Positions 37,436 through 47,048 of a DNA stretch of 64,000 nucleotides are shown in pieces; position 1 is the stretch's first letter, and every line of letters begins with the position of its first letter. Source of the stretch: Chitinophaga pinensis (GTDB lineage: Bacteria > Bacteroidota > Bacteroidia > Chitinophagales > CAMDFR01); NCBI GenBank assembly GCA_945860705.1, contig CAMART010000003.1:148314-212313 (forward strand), written 5' to 3'. Under the pieces are notes generated by a model. That model was not told where the DNA came from. It did no database searches and saw only the letters and a list, made by a program, of their open reading frames with translations. A program made the translations under genes and the position numbers.

Positions 37436-40207
37436 TTGAAAAAATATTATTACTTAATTTTTGCATGTTTATTTTTTGTTACAACTAATAGCTATGCTAC
37501 GCACTATAGAGCTGGCGAAATCATATATAGGCTCGTAGCTCCACTTACTTATGAAGCAGATGTAATCACATACACCAAAACTACAGGAACTAGTGGAGGT
37601 GCCGATAGAGATACCGTTCAAATTTTTTGGGGAGACGGTACTTTTGATATGATAGTACGAGTGAATGGCCCAGACTTGAATGGAAATGGAATACCTGATG
37701 GACAATTTGTATTTGATGATATCAAAAAAAATGTATACAGAGGCTCACATCAATATGCTGGTATTCGACCATTTTATCTAATCAGTATGGAAGACGCCAA
37801 TAGAATCAATGATATCATTAATATTAATGGTGGGGGTTCTGTGAATACTCCGTTTTATGTAGAAGATACTATAAAATTTTATGATATAGCATCTCTTGGA
37901 TATAACAACTCTCCTACTCTACTAAACCCACCAATAGATTTTGCAAATGTAAATGATACATTTTATCACAATCCTAATGCATATGATTCGGATGGCGATT
38001 CGCTTTATTTTGAATTAGTAGTTCCAAAACAATCTCTATTCGGAAACGTACCTGGCTACCAATATCCAAATGAAATAATTCCTGGAGCAAATAATAAATT
38101 TACTATCAACTCACAAACAGGAGAAATCATATGGGCTACCCCACAAAGAACTGGAATTTATAATATAGCTATTTTAATACGAGAATATAGAAATCAGGTA
38201 CTATTGAGCACGCTCATACGTGATATGCAAATAATCGTAAATGACTATCCAAATGACCCACCTGTGATAGTAGATGTAAGAGATACATGTATTATTGCTG
38301 GTACACCTTTGAGAGTGCGTGTAGATGCATCTGATATCAATATCCCTCAACAAGTTTCGCTTACAGCATCAGGTGCTCCATTTCTTGTAAGCACCTCCCC
38401 TGCTAGGTTTGATAGTGCTTATGGCAATCCGGTTTCTTCAACTTTTGAATGGAATACACAATGTGAACATATTCGCTCTCAATTTTATTCAGTAGTTTTT
38501 AGAGCTGCAGATAATTTTAGAATTGGAACAGGTTCTGGAAGTACTAGAGTACCCTTAGTAGATCTAGAAACATGGCTGATACGAGTGATAGCTCCACCAC
38601 CACTCAATCTTGTGGCCAATCCTTTTAACAATGGAATCAATCTGACATGGGATAGTCCATATACTTGTGCATCAATTCCTACATTCAGAGGATTTAGTAT
38701 TTGGCGAAGAATTGGTTCAAATAATTTTACTCCAGATAGTTGTGAAACTGGACTTGCTGGTAGAGGATATACAAAAATTGCAGATAATGTATTAGGTTAT
38801 AATTATAGAGATATTGATGTAGTACACGGACAAAAATATTGCTATAGAATATTAGCTCATTTCTCTCAGCTTTCGCCCAATGGTCTTGTAGAATATGATG
38901 TATGTGAAAGTATCCCTTCAAATGAGGACTGTGCTGAACTCAAAAGAGATGTACCTGTGCTCATACATGTAGATGTTACAAATACTGATATAAGTAATGG
39001 AAGCATATTTGTAGATTGGGTGAACCCTACTATTCCAGCACTTGATACTATTTTATATCCTGGGCCATACAAATATGAACTTTATAGAAATGAAGGATTG
39101 CCTGGAACATCTTCTAGTAGCCTGATTCAAAGTTTTAATAGTACAAGTTTTACTGGATTATTATTAGATACTTTTTTTACAGACAACTTATTAAATACTA
39201 AAGAAAAGCAGTATAGCTATAAGGTTAATTTTAAATATAACAACGACTCAATAGTAGGTCCAACAAGCGGAGCATCTAGTATTTATTTAAAAATAAGACC
39301 ACAAGACAAATCGCTACGACTTAGTTGGAATGAAAAAGTACCATGGTCTAATAATTTATATTTTATATACAAGCAAAATAAAATCACGCTTCTGTATGAA
39401 CTAAAAGATAGCACAATATCAAAAAACTATACCGATACAGGACTTATCAATGATACACTATATTGCTACTATATTGAAAGCAAAGGAAGATATACAGGTA
39501 CAGGATACCCTGAGCCACTGCTCAACAAATCACAGATAGCCTGTGAAAGACCAAATGACACAATACCTCCATGTGCTCCAAATTTACTCATCACAAATGA
39601 CTGTGGTAAAATACCAAATAATGAATGGAACTCTACACATTGGAAAAATTATCTGTCTTGGAATATCCCTCCAGATAGTTGTGGAGATGATATAGCAAAA
39701 TATAAATTATACTTTACTCCTACAAATGGTGGAAACTTAATATTAATAGATAGTAGTTTTACAAAAACGGATACAACTTACATTCATGACTTAAGTAATA
39801 GCACAGGTATAGCAGGATGCTATAGAATAACCGCAGTAGATTTTACAGGAAATGAGACTAGTAATGCATCTATAATTTGTATAGATAATTGTCCTTTATA
39901 TGAGCTACCAAATGTTTTTACTCCAAACGGAGATGGGGCGAACGAATTATTTAAACCATTCCCATATAGATTTGTATCAAAAGTAGATTTTAGAGTGCAT
40001 GATAGATGGGGCAATTTAGTTTATCAAACACAAAATCCAGACATACTATGGGATGGCAATGATATGAAAACAGGAAAGCCATTGAGCGAAGGTGTTTATT
40101 TATACTCAGGTAAATATTATGAAGAAACTTTAAATGGTCTTATAGAAAAACCACTACCACCCAATAAAAACGGTGGTGGATTTATACATTTGATGCGCAG
40201 CAAATAA
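37436..40207 (+). CDS. Surface protein with gliding-motility-associated (type B T9SS) C-terminal domain
   Basis: 923 residues starting at a TTG; the nearest upstream ATGs are closed by stops. The TTG directly precedes the signal peptide (KKYYYLIFACLFFVTTNSYA). The mature N-terminus THYRAGEIIYRLVAPLTYEA and following ~330 residues match a common Bacteroidota cell-surface module. Fibronectin-III-like modules occupy the middle (PPPLNLVANPFNNGINLTW; WDSPYTC; RLSWNEK). The C-terminal ~90 residues are the type B sorting domain: LPNVFTPNGDGANELFKPF, HDRWGNLVYQT, GVYLYSGKYYEE. Predicted T9SS cargo displayed at the surface. A TAtcTTTa box lies at 37402-37409. Confidence 0.9.
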   Translation: MKKYYYLIFACLFFVTTNSYATHYRAGEIIYRLVAPLTYEADVITYTKTTGTSGGADRDTVQIFWGDGTFDMIVRVNGPDLNGNGIPDGQFVFDDIKKNVYRGSHQYAGIRPFYLISMEDANRINDIININGGGSVNTPFYVEDTIKFYDIASLGYNNSPTLLNPPIDFANVNDTFYHNPNAYDSDGDSLYFELVVPKQSLFGNVPGYQYPNEIIPGANNKFTINSQTGEIIWATPQRTGIYNIAILIREYRNQVLLSTLIRDMQIIVNDYPNDPPVIVDVRDTCIIAGTPLRVRVDASDINIPQQVSLTASGAPFLVSTSPARFDSAYGNPVSSTFEWNTQCEHIRSQFYSVVFRAADNFRIGTGSGSTRVPLVDLETWLIRVIAPPPLNLVANPFNNGINLTWDSPYTCASIPTFRGFSIWRRIGSNNFTPDSCETGLAGRGYTKIADNVLGYNYRDIDVVHGQKYCYRILAHFSQLSPNGLVEYDVCESIPSNEDCAELKRDVPVLIHVDVTNTDISNGSIFVDWVNPTIPALDTILYPGPYKYELYRNEGLPGTSSSSLIQSFNSTSFTGLLLDTFFTDNLLNTKEKQYSYKVNFKYNNDSIVGPTSGASSIYLKIRPQDKSLRLSWNEKVPWSNNLYFIYKQNKITLLYELKDSTISKNYTDTGLINDTLYCYYIESKGRYTGTGYPEPLLNKSQIACERPNDTIPPCAPNLLITNDCGKIPNNEWNSTHWKNYLSWNIPPDSCGDDIAKYKLYFTPTNGGNLILIDSSFTKTDTTYIHDLSNSTGIAGCYRITAVDFTGNETSNASIICIDNCPLYELPNVFTPNGDGANELFKPFPYRFVSKVDFRVHDRWGNLVYQTQNPDILWDGNDMKTGKPLSEGVYLYSGKYYEETLNGLIEKPLPPNKNGGGFIHLMRSK

Positions 40208-40224
40208 AAATTATTGATTAAAAT

Positions 40225-40815
40225 ATGTTTACAGGAATCATAGAAACACTTGGAAAAGTAGTTGATATAAAAAAAGAACAATCCAATATTCACTTTATTA
40301 TAGAATCATCGATAACTCATGAATGTAAGATAGATGAAAGTATTTCACATAATGGAGTTTGCTTGACAATAGTAGCTATCTTAAATAATACATATACTGT
40401 TACTGCTATTGATGAAACCCTTCAAAAAACTAATTTGAAATATTTGAAAATAGGCGATATGGTTAATCTAGAGCGTGCTATGATTTTAAATACCCGACTT
40501 GATGGGCATATTGTTCAAGGTCATGTAGATGATATTGGTAAATGCCTTTCTATAATAGAACAAGATGGAAGTTGGCTATATACTTTTACCTATAATGAAA
40601 CAGCTCAGCAAATTATTGTAGAAAAAGGTTCAATATGTATCAATGGAACAAGTCTTACGGCTTTTAATGTATCAGACAGTACTTTTTCAGTAGCAATTAT
40701 ACCATATACATATGAGCATACTATCTTTCAATACATGAAAGTGGGTGATACAATAAATCTAGAATTTGATATTCTAGGAAAGTATATCGCTAAAATGATG
40801 AAATTTAACAACTAA
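40225..40815 (+). CDS. ribE: Riboflavin synthase, alpha chain
   Basis: 196 residues, normal length. Starts with MFTGIIETLGKV, the invariant N-terminus. There are two homologous lumazine-binding barrels: residues 1-~88 with SHNGVCLTIV and VNLERAM, and ~89-190 with DGHIVQGHVDDIG, SICINGTSLT and GDTINLEFD. The enzyme dismutates two 6,7-dimethyl-8-ribityllumazine molecules to riboflavin in the cytosol. It lies 17 bp after the type B surface-protein gene. No FMN riboswitch is visible in front of it. Confidence 0.95.
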   Translation: MFTGIIETLGKVVDIKKEQSNIHFIIESSITHECKIDESISHNGVCLTIVAILNNTYTVTAIDETLQKTNLKYLKIGDMVNLERAMILNTRLDGHIVQGHVDDIGKCLSIIEQDGSWLYTFTYNETAQQIIVEKGSICINGTSLTAFNVSDSTFSVAIIPYTYEHTIFQYMKVGDTINLEFDILGKYIAKMMKFNN

Positions 40816-40874
40816 AATCTTATTAAATTAGATTAATTTACTTATTTCTATTACCATTTTAGTAGATTTTGACT

Positions 40875-40882
40875 TATCTTTG
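40875..40882 (+). promoter_or_regulatory. -7 promoter box TATCTTTG of the membrane pyrophosphatase gene
   Basis: Exact TAnnTTTG match, giving a leader of about 35 nt before the ATG at 40922. No good -33 TTG at the right distance. Confidence 0.65.
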
Positions 40883-40921
40883 CACTCCAATTTTTTATAA
40901 CAAAAAAGTACTCAATACTTT

Positions 40922-43411
40922 ATGACACAAACATTATTATACTTAGTACCAGCAATAGGTTTACTAACACTACTCTACACATATATCCAGTTTAGATGGG
41001 TAGATAAGCAAGAGCAAGGAAATGATAGAATGAAAGAGATTGCTAAATATATAGCAGACGGAGCTATGGCATTCTTAAAAGCAGAATATAAAGTACTTTC
41101 TTATTTTGTAATAATTGTTGCTCTATTATTAGCAGTGATGTCTATGGGTAATGAAAATTCTAGTCCTGTGATAGGATTAGCCTTCATTATGGGGGCTATT
41201 TTCTCGGCACTTGCAGGTTTTATTGGTATGAGAGTAGCTACAAAAGCTAACGTGAGAACTGCAGAAGCAGCAAAAACATCTTTATCAAAAGCATTAAAAG
41301 TGTCTTTTACTGGAGGTTCAGTGATGGGACTTGGCGTAGCTGGTTTAGCAGTTTTTGGTTTAGGAGCATTATTTATCATATTAAAAATGATATTTGCACC
41401 TGATGCAGCTGTAAACAGTGAAGAAATGGTTAAAACTATTGAAGTATTGACTGGTTTTTCATTAGGTGCTGAAAGTATTGCATTATTTGCTCGAGTAGGT
41501 GGAGGTATTTATACAAAAGCAGCAGATGTTGGAGCGGATTTAGTAGGGAAAGTGGAAGCTGGTATTCCAGAAGATGATCCTCGTAATCCTGCAACTATCG
41601 CAGATAACGTAGGAGATAATGTAGGTGACGTTGCTGGTATGGGTGCCGATTTATTTGGTTCATATGTAGCAACAGTATTAGCTACTATGGTTTTAGGTCA
41701 AGAAACTATTGCAAATGATAATTTTGGTGGTATGTCTCCAATACTTTTACCTATGCTTATAGCAGGTTCAGGTATCATTTTCTCTATTATAGGTACATTC
41801 TTTGTAAGAATCTCTGAAAGTGCTGGATTGAGTACTCAAAAAGTACAAAACGCATTAAATATGGGTAACTATGGTTCTATAGTTATAACTGCAATATTTT
41901 CATCTATTCTCGTAAAATTATTGATGCCATGTACAATGTCTTTAAGAGGAATAGAATTTACTAATAATGGAGTTGTTGGTGCTATTTTAGTAGGTTTGGT
42001 AGTAGGTACATTGATGAGTATCATTACTGAATATTACACAGCTATGGGCAAAAGACCTGTAATGAGCATAGTAAAACAATCATCTACTGGACATGCAACA
42101 AATATAATAGGCGGTTTATCTGTAGGTATGGAATCTACATTTTTACCAATATTAGTTTTAGCAGCAGGTATTTTTGGATCTTATATATGTGCTGGACTTT
42201 ATGGTGTAGCTATAGCGGCTGCAGGTATGATGGCTACTACGGCTATGCAATTAGCAATAGATGCATTTGGTCCTATAGCAGATAATGCAGGTGGAATAGC
42301 AGAAATGAGTGAATTACCAGCTGAAGTAAGAGAAAAAACAGATATACTAGATGCTGTGGGTAATACTACTGCTGCTACAGGTAAAGGATTTGCAATCGCT
42401 TCTGCAGCATTGACTTCATTAGCATTATTTGCTGCCTATGTAGGTGTAATCAATCACAATGGATACAAACTAGAAGGAATAGATATTTATAAAGCTGATG
42501 TATTAGCAGGCTTATTTGTGGGTGGTATGATACCATTTATATTCTCATCATTAGCTATTGCAGCAGTAGGTAGAGCAGCAATGTCTATGGTAGAAGAAGT
42601 AAGACGTCAATTCAGAGAAATACCAGGTATCCTAGAAGGAACTGGAAAACCAGAATATGAAAAATGTGTAGCTATATCTACACAAGCATCTTTAAGAGAA
42701 ATGATTTTACCTGGTGCAATTACAATTGTATCTCCAATAATTATTGGATTTATTTTTGGTCCTGAAGTATTAGGAGGTTTTTTAGCTGGTGCTACAGTAA
42801 GTGGTGTTTTGATGGGTATCTTCCAAAACAATGCTGGTGGTGCGTGGGATAATGCAAAAAAATCATTTGAAAAAGGAGTTGATATAAATGGAGAAACTTT
42901 CTATAAAAAATCTGAACCACATAAAGCATCAGTTACAGGTGATACAGTAGGGGATCCATTCAAAGATACTTCTGGTCCATCTATGAATATCCTTATCAAA
43001 TTGATGTCTATTGTATCATTAGTAATTGCTCCAACTATAGCTATGCATAATTTAAGTGGTGCTATCAATCCTAATAAAGATGCAAAAATCATAGAAATGT
43101 CAACAGATGTAAGTGATGTAAATCATGCATCTTGCGAGCATGGAAATAGCGAAATGAAAATGTGTGGAACTGATTGTCCAGTAAAAGATTTTCCAATGTC
43201 AGAGTGCCCAAAAGATTCAGCAGCTTGTTATGCTTATGTAAAAACATGGGTTGACAAAAACTGTGATGCTCAAAGATGTGCTAAAGAAGGTTGTACAAAA
43301 GAACAATGTATGGAAAAAATAATGAACTCTTGCCATGGAAGTGCATCAAAAGGAGCATGCTGTAAAGGTGATGAAGGAGCTGAGAAAAAAGAATGTTGTA
43401 AAAAGAAATAA
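40922..43411 (+). CDS. hppA: Membrane-bound ion-pumping pyrophosphatase with cysteine-rich C-terminal tail
   Basis: 829 residues with about 16 membrane spans. Active-site signatures are present: [18 protein letters not shown], then [18 protein letters not shown], then DNAGGIAEM and GGAWDNAKK. The sequence [10 protein letters not shown] has Ala where K+-independent enzymes have Lys, so it should be of the K+-dependent class. Na+ versus H+ pumping cannot be decided by eye. The enzyme splits PPi and exports cations. The last ~95 residues are a non-standard soluble tail with 14 Cys plus His and Met (for example CGTDCPV, CYAYV, ACCKGD, ECCKKK), predicted on the outer face. A strong terminator follows. 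Confidence 0.94.
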   Translation: MTQTLLYLVPAIGLLTLLYTYIQFRWVDKQEQGNDRMKEIAKYIADGAMAFLKAEYKVLSYFVIIVALLLAVMSMGNENSSPVIGLAFIMGAIFSALAGFIGMRVATKANVRTAEAAKTSLSKALKVSFTGGSVMGLGVAGLAVFGLGALFIILKMIFAPDAAVNSEEMVKTIEVLTGFSLGAESIALFARVGGGIYTKAADVGADLVGKVEAGIPEDDPRNPATIADNVGDNVGDVAGMGADLFGSYVATVLATMVLGQETIANDNFGGMSPILLPMLIAGSGIIFSIIGTFFVRISESAGLSTQKVQNALNMGNYGSIVITAIFSSILVKLLMPCTMSLRGIEFTNNGVVGAILVGLVVGTLMSIITEYYTAMGKRPVMSIVKQSSTGHATNIIGGLSVGMESTFLPILVLAAGIFGSYICAGLYGVAIAAAGMMATTAMQLAIDAFGPIADNAGGIAEMSELPAEVREKTDILDAVGNTTAATGKGFAIASAALTSLALFAAYVGVINHNGYKLEGIDIYKADVLAGLFVGGMIPFIFSSLAIAAVGRAAMSMVEEVRRQFREIPGILEGTGKPEYEKCVAISTQASLREMILPGAITIVSPIIIGFIFGPEVLGGFLAGATVSGVLMGIFQNNAGGAWDNAKKSFEKGVDINGETFYKKSEPHKASVTGDTVGDPFKDTSGPSMNILIKLMSIVSLVIAPTIAMHNLSGAINPNKDAKIIEMSTDVSDVNHASCEHGNSEMKMCGTDCPVKDFPMSECPKDSAACYAYVKTWVDKNCDAQRCAKEGCTKEQCMEKIMNSCHGSASKGACCKGDEGAEKKECCKKK

Positions 43412-43431
43412 ATTTATATTATAATAGATTA

Positions 43432-43457
43432 AGACCCGCCTTAGGCGGGTCTTTTTA
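43432..43457 (+). terminator. Intrinsic terminator of hppA
   Basis: Perfect 9-bp GC-rich stem AGACCCGCC / GGCGGGTCT with loop TTA, followed by five T. It sits 20 bp after the hppA stop. Confidence 0.95.
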
Positions 43458-43468
43458 TTTAATCCCAA

Positions 43469-43491
43469 ATTCAGCATTAGAAATGCTGAAT
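43469..43491. repeat. Short perfect inverted repeat
   Basis: ATTCAGCATT, loop AGA, AATGCTGAAT just after the hppA terminator. No T-run follows on the plus strand, so it is not a second terminator for hppA. Confidence 0.55.
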
Positions 43492-43552
43492 CGTCAAAGT
43501 GTTTGTAATTCTATAAGTTAAAATTTAATGAAACAAACAATATTACGGGATA

Positions 43553-43622
43553 AACCCAACTAACACGCTAGAATTCTCGTCCCGAAGTTTCGGGACTTAA
43601 ATCTTATCGTGTAATTTGGGTT
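43553..43622. repeat. Nested inverted-repeat (REP-like) element
   Basis: The outer arms AACCCAA (43553) and TTGGGTT (43616) pair. Inside them ACACG (43563) pairs with CGTGT (43608). The core is GTCCCGAA-GT-TTCGGGAC (43579-43596). The GC-rich core and nested arms in otherwise AT-rich DNA resemble a repetitive extragenic palindromic element or a structured RNA. Confidence 0.6.
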
Positions 43623-43653
43623 AATATGACCAAACATCATGCTCTGTTTCAAA

Positions 43654-44427
43654 TTATACTTGTTCTACTCTATCTGCTTCCAATAAAGCGTCTATACCGG
43701 TATTGTATTCAGCTATTTTTCTGTCAAATGCATTTGATTCTTTTATAACCAAACTATTAAATGTACGAGCTAAAAACAAATCATCCCATGTAAATAATGC
43801 ATCATCATTTGCCCTATTAAATACTGGATACTCTATTAATATGTTTCTTAGTTGATCAAAATTTAGCCAATACATAGCAGTAGTGCCTAAATACATGTTC
43901 TCAGTGCTATAAACATTCATAATAGGTGCTATAGATATAATATGTACTTTCATACTACTTGTATTCTTATCAAAATACCAATCTTCCATGATTCTAAATT
44001 TAGTGATATCTTTTGCTTCTATACACTTAGGTACAGGTATTATAATAGGTTCAAATGAATTAGGATCTATGCCTTCAAATTCTTCAATTTTACACATGAT
44101 TTTTTCTACATCTTCTTTACTAATATTTTTTTCTAACTCTTCTGGATATATAGTATCATTGCTATATGCTTGTAAATCTCCAGTAGCAATAGCATTTTTC
44201 AATATAGAGAACAATGATTTTTTATTATATTGAAATACTTGATTTATTTTTTCATCTACATATATTTCTCTTGTTACCCGTTTCATCCAGTGTAGTCCCC
44301 CTTCTTTCACATATTGATAAGAAATGATTTCTTTGTCTTTACTTGAACTAGGTTTTGGATTATATGATTGAGAATTGCAAATACTAACACTAATGAGTAT
44401 TAGTAATAAAAGCATCTTATTTTTCAT
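43654..44427 (-). CDS. Second GldN-like type IX secretion protein (GldN/GldO paralogue)
   Basis: 257 residues with a signal peptide (MKNKMLLLLILISVSICNSQ). The body parallels GldN encoded upstream: a W-x-K-R-V-x-R-E-I-x-V-[ND]-E-K motif, then RIMEDWYFDKNTSSMKVHI (GldN: RIKEDWFFDENTSTFQVRI), then YWLNFDQLR, WDDLFLARTFNSLVIKES and a final GIDALLEADR. GldN forms the periplasmic ring of the T9SS with GldK. A tandem paralogue is known in Flavobacterium (gldO), but this copy is clearly diverged. A terminator separates the two genes, so this one may have its own promoter or be made at lower level. Confidence 0.9.
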   Translation of the reverse strand: MKNKMLLLLILISVSICNSQSYNPKPSSSKDKEIISYQYVKEGGLHWMKRVTREIYVDEKINQVFQYNKKSLFSILKNAIATGDLQAYSNDTIYPEELEKNISKEDVEKIMCKIEEFEGIDPNSFEPIIIPVPKCIEAKDITKFRIMEDWYFDKNTSSMKVHIISIAPIMNVYSTENMYLGTTAMYWLNFDQLRNILIEYPVFNRANDDALFTWDDLFLARTFNSLVIKESNAFDRKIAEYNTGIDALLEADRVEQV

Positions 44428-44489
44428 TTGAATATTGGTTTTATCAAATGAAAACGAAATGAAGTACTATAAAATTATAAATAACAAAA

Positions 44490-44518
44490 AAAAACACCAA
44501 TCTTTCGATTGGTGTTTT
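44490..44518 (-). terminator. Intrinsic terminator between gldN and its paralogue
   Basis: Read on the minus strand: CACCAATC, loop GAAA, GATTGGTG followed by eight T. Located directly after the gldN stop at 44543. Confidence 0.85.
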
Positions 44519-44542
44519 ATATTTTATATAGATATAAATATA

Positions 44543-45397
44543 TTAATACGTCCAAAGATCATGTTCAAATTCAAACATCTCTTGTTTGATTCTATCACTT
44601 TCAAGTAACGCATCTATACCATTAGCTGCATATTCACCTATTTTTCTATCAAATACGTTTGATTCTTTTGTAATAAAGCTTGTGAATAATCTTGCTTCAA
44701 ACAAATCTTCCCAACTAAGTCTGATTGCATCATTTTTAGGATTGTAGATTTCATATTTAGTAAGTATAGGTCTTAAATCTGGGTAGTATATCCAATACAT
44801 TGGACTATAACCTAAAAATGTACCATCACTACCTTTTGCCTCTCTTACAGGTGAAAGTCCTAAAATTCTTACTTGAAATGTAGAAGTATTTTCATCAAAA
44901 AACCAATCTTCTTTGATACGAAAACGAACTATATCTCTCCACTCTAATTTTTGGTTGATAAATACTGTTTTTTCTTCTAGAGTAATAGGATCGATTTGAG
45001 TACTAGTATCTGTTCTAGCACCAATAGATTTTACATCATCTACTGCTAAAGGTTTAATAAAATCATAGCCTTCTTTTCTTTCTAAACCTTCTTCAATAAT
45101 ATCTGGATCATAAACCGTAAGTTCACCTTCCATTGCAGCTGTATGAATAATAGCAATCAATGGCTGACGAGGATATTTGAAAGGTAGATTCATTTTTTCA
45201 TTTACATCTATCTCTCTAAATACTCTTTTTGACCAAAACACATCTGCTTCTCTGATGTGATCATAAGGTATATATTCTTTCTCTTTTGTCAATTGTTTTT
45301 CATATACACCATCTAATACATCTTGTGCATTTGCAGTATATGAACTTATTCCTAAGAAAAGTCCAATACTAATTGCTATTATTTTATACATTTTCAT
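44543..45397 (-). CDS. gldN: Type IX secretion / gliding motility protein GldN
   Basis: 284 residues with a signal peptide (IIAISIGLFLGISSYTANAQ). Family features: VFWSKRVFREIDVNEKMN near residue 52, KEDWFFDENTSTFQVRILG, SPMYWIYYPDLRPIL, LSWEDLFEARLFTSFITKES and NVFDRKIGEY close to the end. GldN binds GldK in the periplasmic ring that couples the GldLM motor to the outer-membrane translocon. Starts 21 bp after gldM and is the last gene before the terminator at 44490, so it closes the porP-gldKLMN operon. Confidence 0.95.
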   Translation of the reverse strand: MKMYKIIAISIGLFLGISSYTANAQDVLDGVYEKQLTKEKEYIPYDHIREADVFWSKRVFREIDVNEKMNLPFKYPRQPLIAIIHTAAMEGELTVYDPDIIEEGLERKEGYDFIKPLAVDDVKSIGARTDTSTQIDPITLEEKTVFINQKLEWRDIVRFRIKEDWFFDENTSTFQVRILGLSPVREAKGSDGTFLGYSPMYWIYYPDLRPILTKYEIYNPKNDAIRLSWEDLFEARLFTSFITKESNVFDRKIGEYAANGIDALLESDRIKQEMFEFEHDLWTY

Positions 45398-45418
45398 ATT
45401 ATAAAAATTTAAGTTTTC

Positions 45419-47011
45419 TTAAATTATTGTTAAGTTAAGTGGAGGTAAATTTCTTACAGTACCATCCGGTCCTTTAGCTTTAATATCATCAAATAAAATT
45501 ATATCACCAGGTTTTGCTCTACTTATTGAAGATTTAACTCCTTCATTAATTACTGGTCCATCTACTTTTTTAGGGCTCACATCACCTCCTTTTTGAACTA
45601 AAATAAATGTATAACTTAGTATGTTAAATCTTGCATCAAAATCGAAATTTTCAAGTAAAGCTACTATACCACCTTGAGCTGCTAAAGTTGCTTTGTTGAT
45701 TTTACCTCCTTTGATTTTACCTCCTAATGTAGGTACTGGATCCGGTATTCTTTTGATACGAACAGGATATTGAGTTGACTTACCATCTGCAGATACGATT
45801 ATTTTTGCATCATTAGTTGGTGTAGTTACATTAGCTATATATTTACCTGGACCTGAACCTTTACTTAAAGAACCACCTGTACTTAACGATGCGTTTGTTT
45901 TTTCAGCACCTGTACCTGATGATATAGTCAGTGGATTTGGAACACCAATATATAACACGTTCATTTTATCAAACATTACCGCTGCTCCTGATGGAGTACC
46001 GATCGTGTATTTGATTTGTTTTTCAACTGTAGCAATTGTACCATCTGGTTTGGTAAAGCTAATTTTTACAGGTACTACTCTATCTCCAGAACCACTAGCT
46101 TGTGTCTTGTATATAGCTTGACCATCTACTAATGCTATATTAGCACCACCGATAGTTACTGTTGGTTTTGCAGCTTCTGAAAAAGCACCTACACCAGCGA
46201 TTATTTCAATAGGATCGCCTGGCATACAATAGTTTGTATTTGCTGAAGCGATAGCTTGGAATTCATCATAAACAATTTTTACTTGACCTATTTGAGAATA
46301 GCAATAATCTATTAATTGAGATTCAGAACTTTTAACATCACTTTGAAGCTTACTTAAAATAGTAAGAGCTGCAATAGTGGGAGTCATGTGAAAATTTGCT
46401 TCTGACCAACCTTTACCACTCTGTTCTGCTTTATGTCCAGACTCTTTTGATTCTGCTACAGTCATATCTATTGGTAATGACTTAGCAAAAGCTTCCATAT
46501 CTCTTTTAATCGTAGCTTGCATTGCAGGATTATCTGCAAAATCTTTAGGATCTATAGTAGCTAACAATTTCTTTTTTGTTTCAAGCATCTTGTCATAAAT
46601 CACGTCACCACCTTTCTTTTCGATAAGTAAGTGAGTAGCTACATCTAAATTATCTACAGAGAAAACTTCTTCTCCATTTTCAATTTTTAAATCTGAACCT
46701 TTTTTAAGTTCTTGTTTTTGAGTTTCTACAAAAGTTACTAATTCTGCAGATATAGCTTTAATTTTATCTGCTTTTTCTTTCCAAATTTTAGCTTTAGCTG
46801 CTGTTTGAGGGTCTTTTTCAGCATTCGCAAATGCTTTATAAGTAGCCTCATTTTTGCTAGCCATTATTGAATTAGATTTTTGTATACTATTATTAACTGA
46901 TACGAATGCATTCAAAATTTCTTTGGATACGTTCATCGCTAATAGAGCTGTCAACACGAGATACATCATGTTAATCATCTTCTGCCTAGGACTTATATTA
47001 CCACCTGCCAT
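45419..47011 (-). CDS. gldM: Type IX secretion / gliding motor protein GldM
   Basis: 530 residues. The cytoplasmic N-terminus AGGNISPRQKMINMMYLVL runs into a single membrane helix (LTALLAMNVSKEIL), the segment that sits inside the GldL pentamer. A long periplasmic part follows: a helical domain (~residues 35-220) and beta-rich D2-D4 modules up to the C-terminal PPLNLTII. GldM and GldL form the proton-driven motor of the T9SS; the periplasmic part rotates and pushes on the GldKN ring. Located 37 bp after gldL. Confidence 0.96.
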   Translation of the reverse strand: MAGGNISPRQKMINMMYLVLTALLAMNVSKEILNAFVSVNNSIQKSNSIMASKNEATYKAFANAEKDPQTAAKAKIWKEKADKIKAISAELVTFVETQKQELKKGSDLKIENGEEVFSVDNLDVATHLLIEKKGGDVIYDKMLETKKKLLATIDPKDFADNPAMQATIKRDMEAFAKSLPIDMTVAESKESGHKAEQSGKGWSEANFHMTPTIAALTILSKLQSDVKSSESQLIDYCYSQIGQVKIVYDEFQAIASANTNYCMPGDPIEIIAGVGAFSEAAKPTVTIGGANIALVDGQAIYKTQASGSGDRVVPVKISFTKPDGTIATVEKQIKYTIGTPSGAAVMFDKMNVLYIGVPNPLTISSGTGAEKTNASLSTGGSLSKGSGPGKYIANVTTPTNDAKIIVSADGKSTQYPVRIKRIPDPVPTLGGKIKGGKINKATLAAQGGIVALLENFDFDARFNILSYTFILVQKGGDVSPKKVDGPVINEGVKSSISRAKPGDIILFDDIKAKGPDGTVRNLPPLNLTII

Positions 47012-47048
47012 ATTTTTGTTTTATTTTTTTGAAGGTTAAATAATATAA

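Noticed and set aside
40208..40224. FMN riboswitch before riboflavin synthase
   Set aside because: Only 17 bp separate it from the upstream gene; no conserved riboswitch core.
44490..44518. Plus-strand terminator
   Set aside because: No plus-strand gene reads into it; the longer T-run is on the minus strand after gldN.
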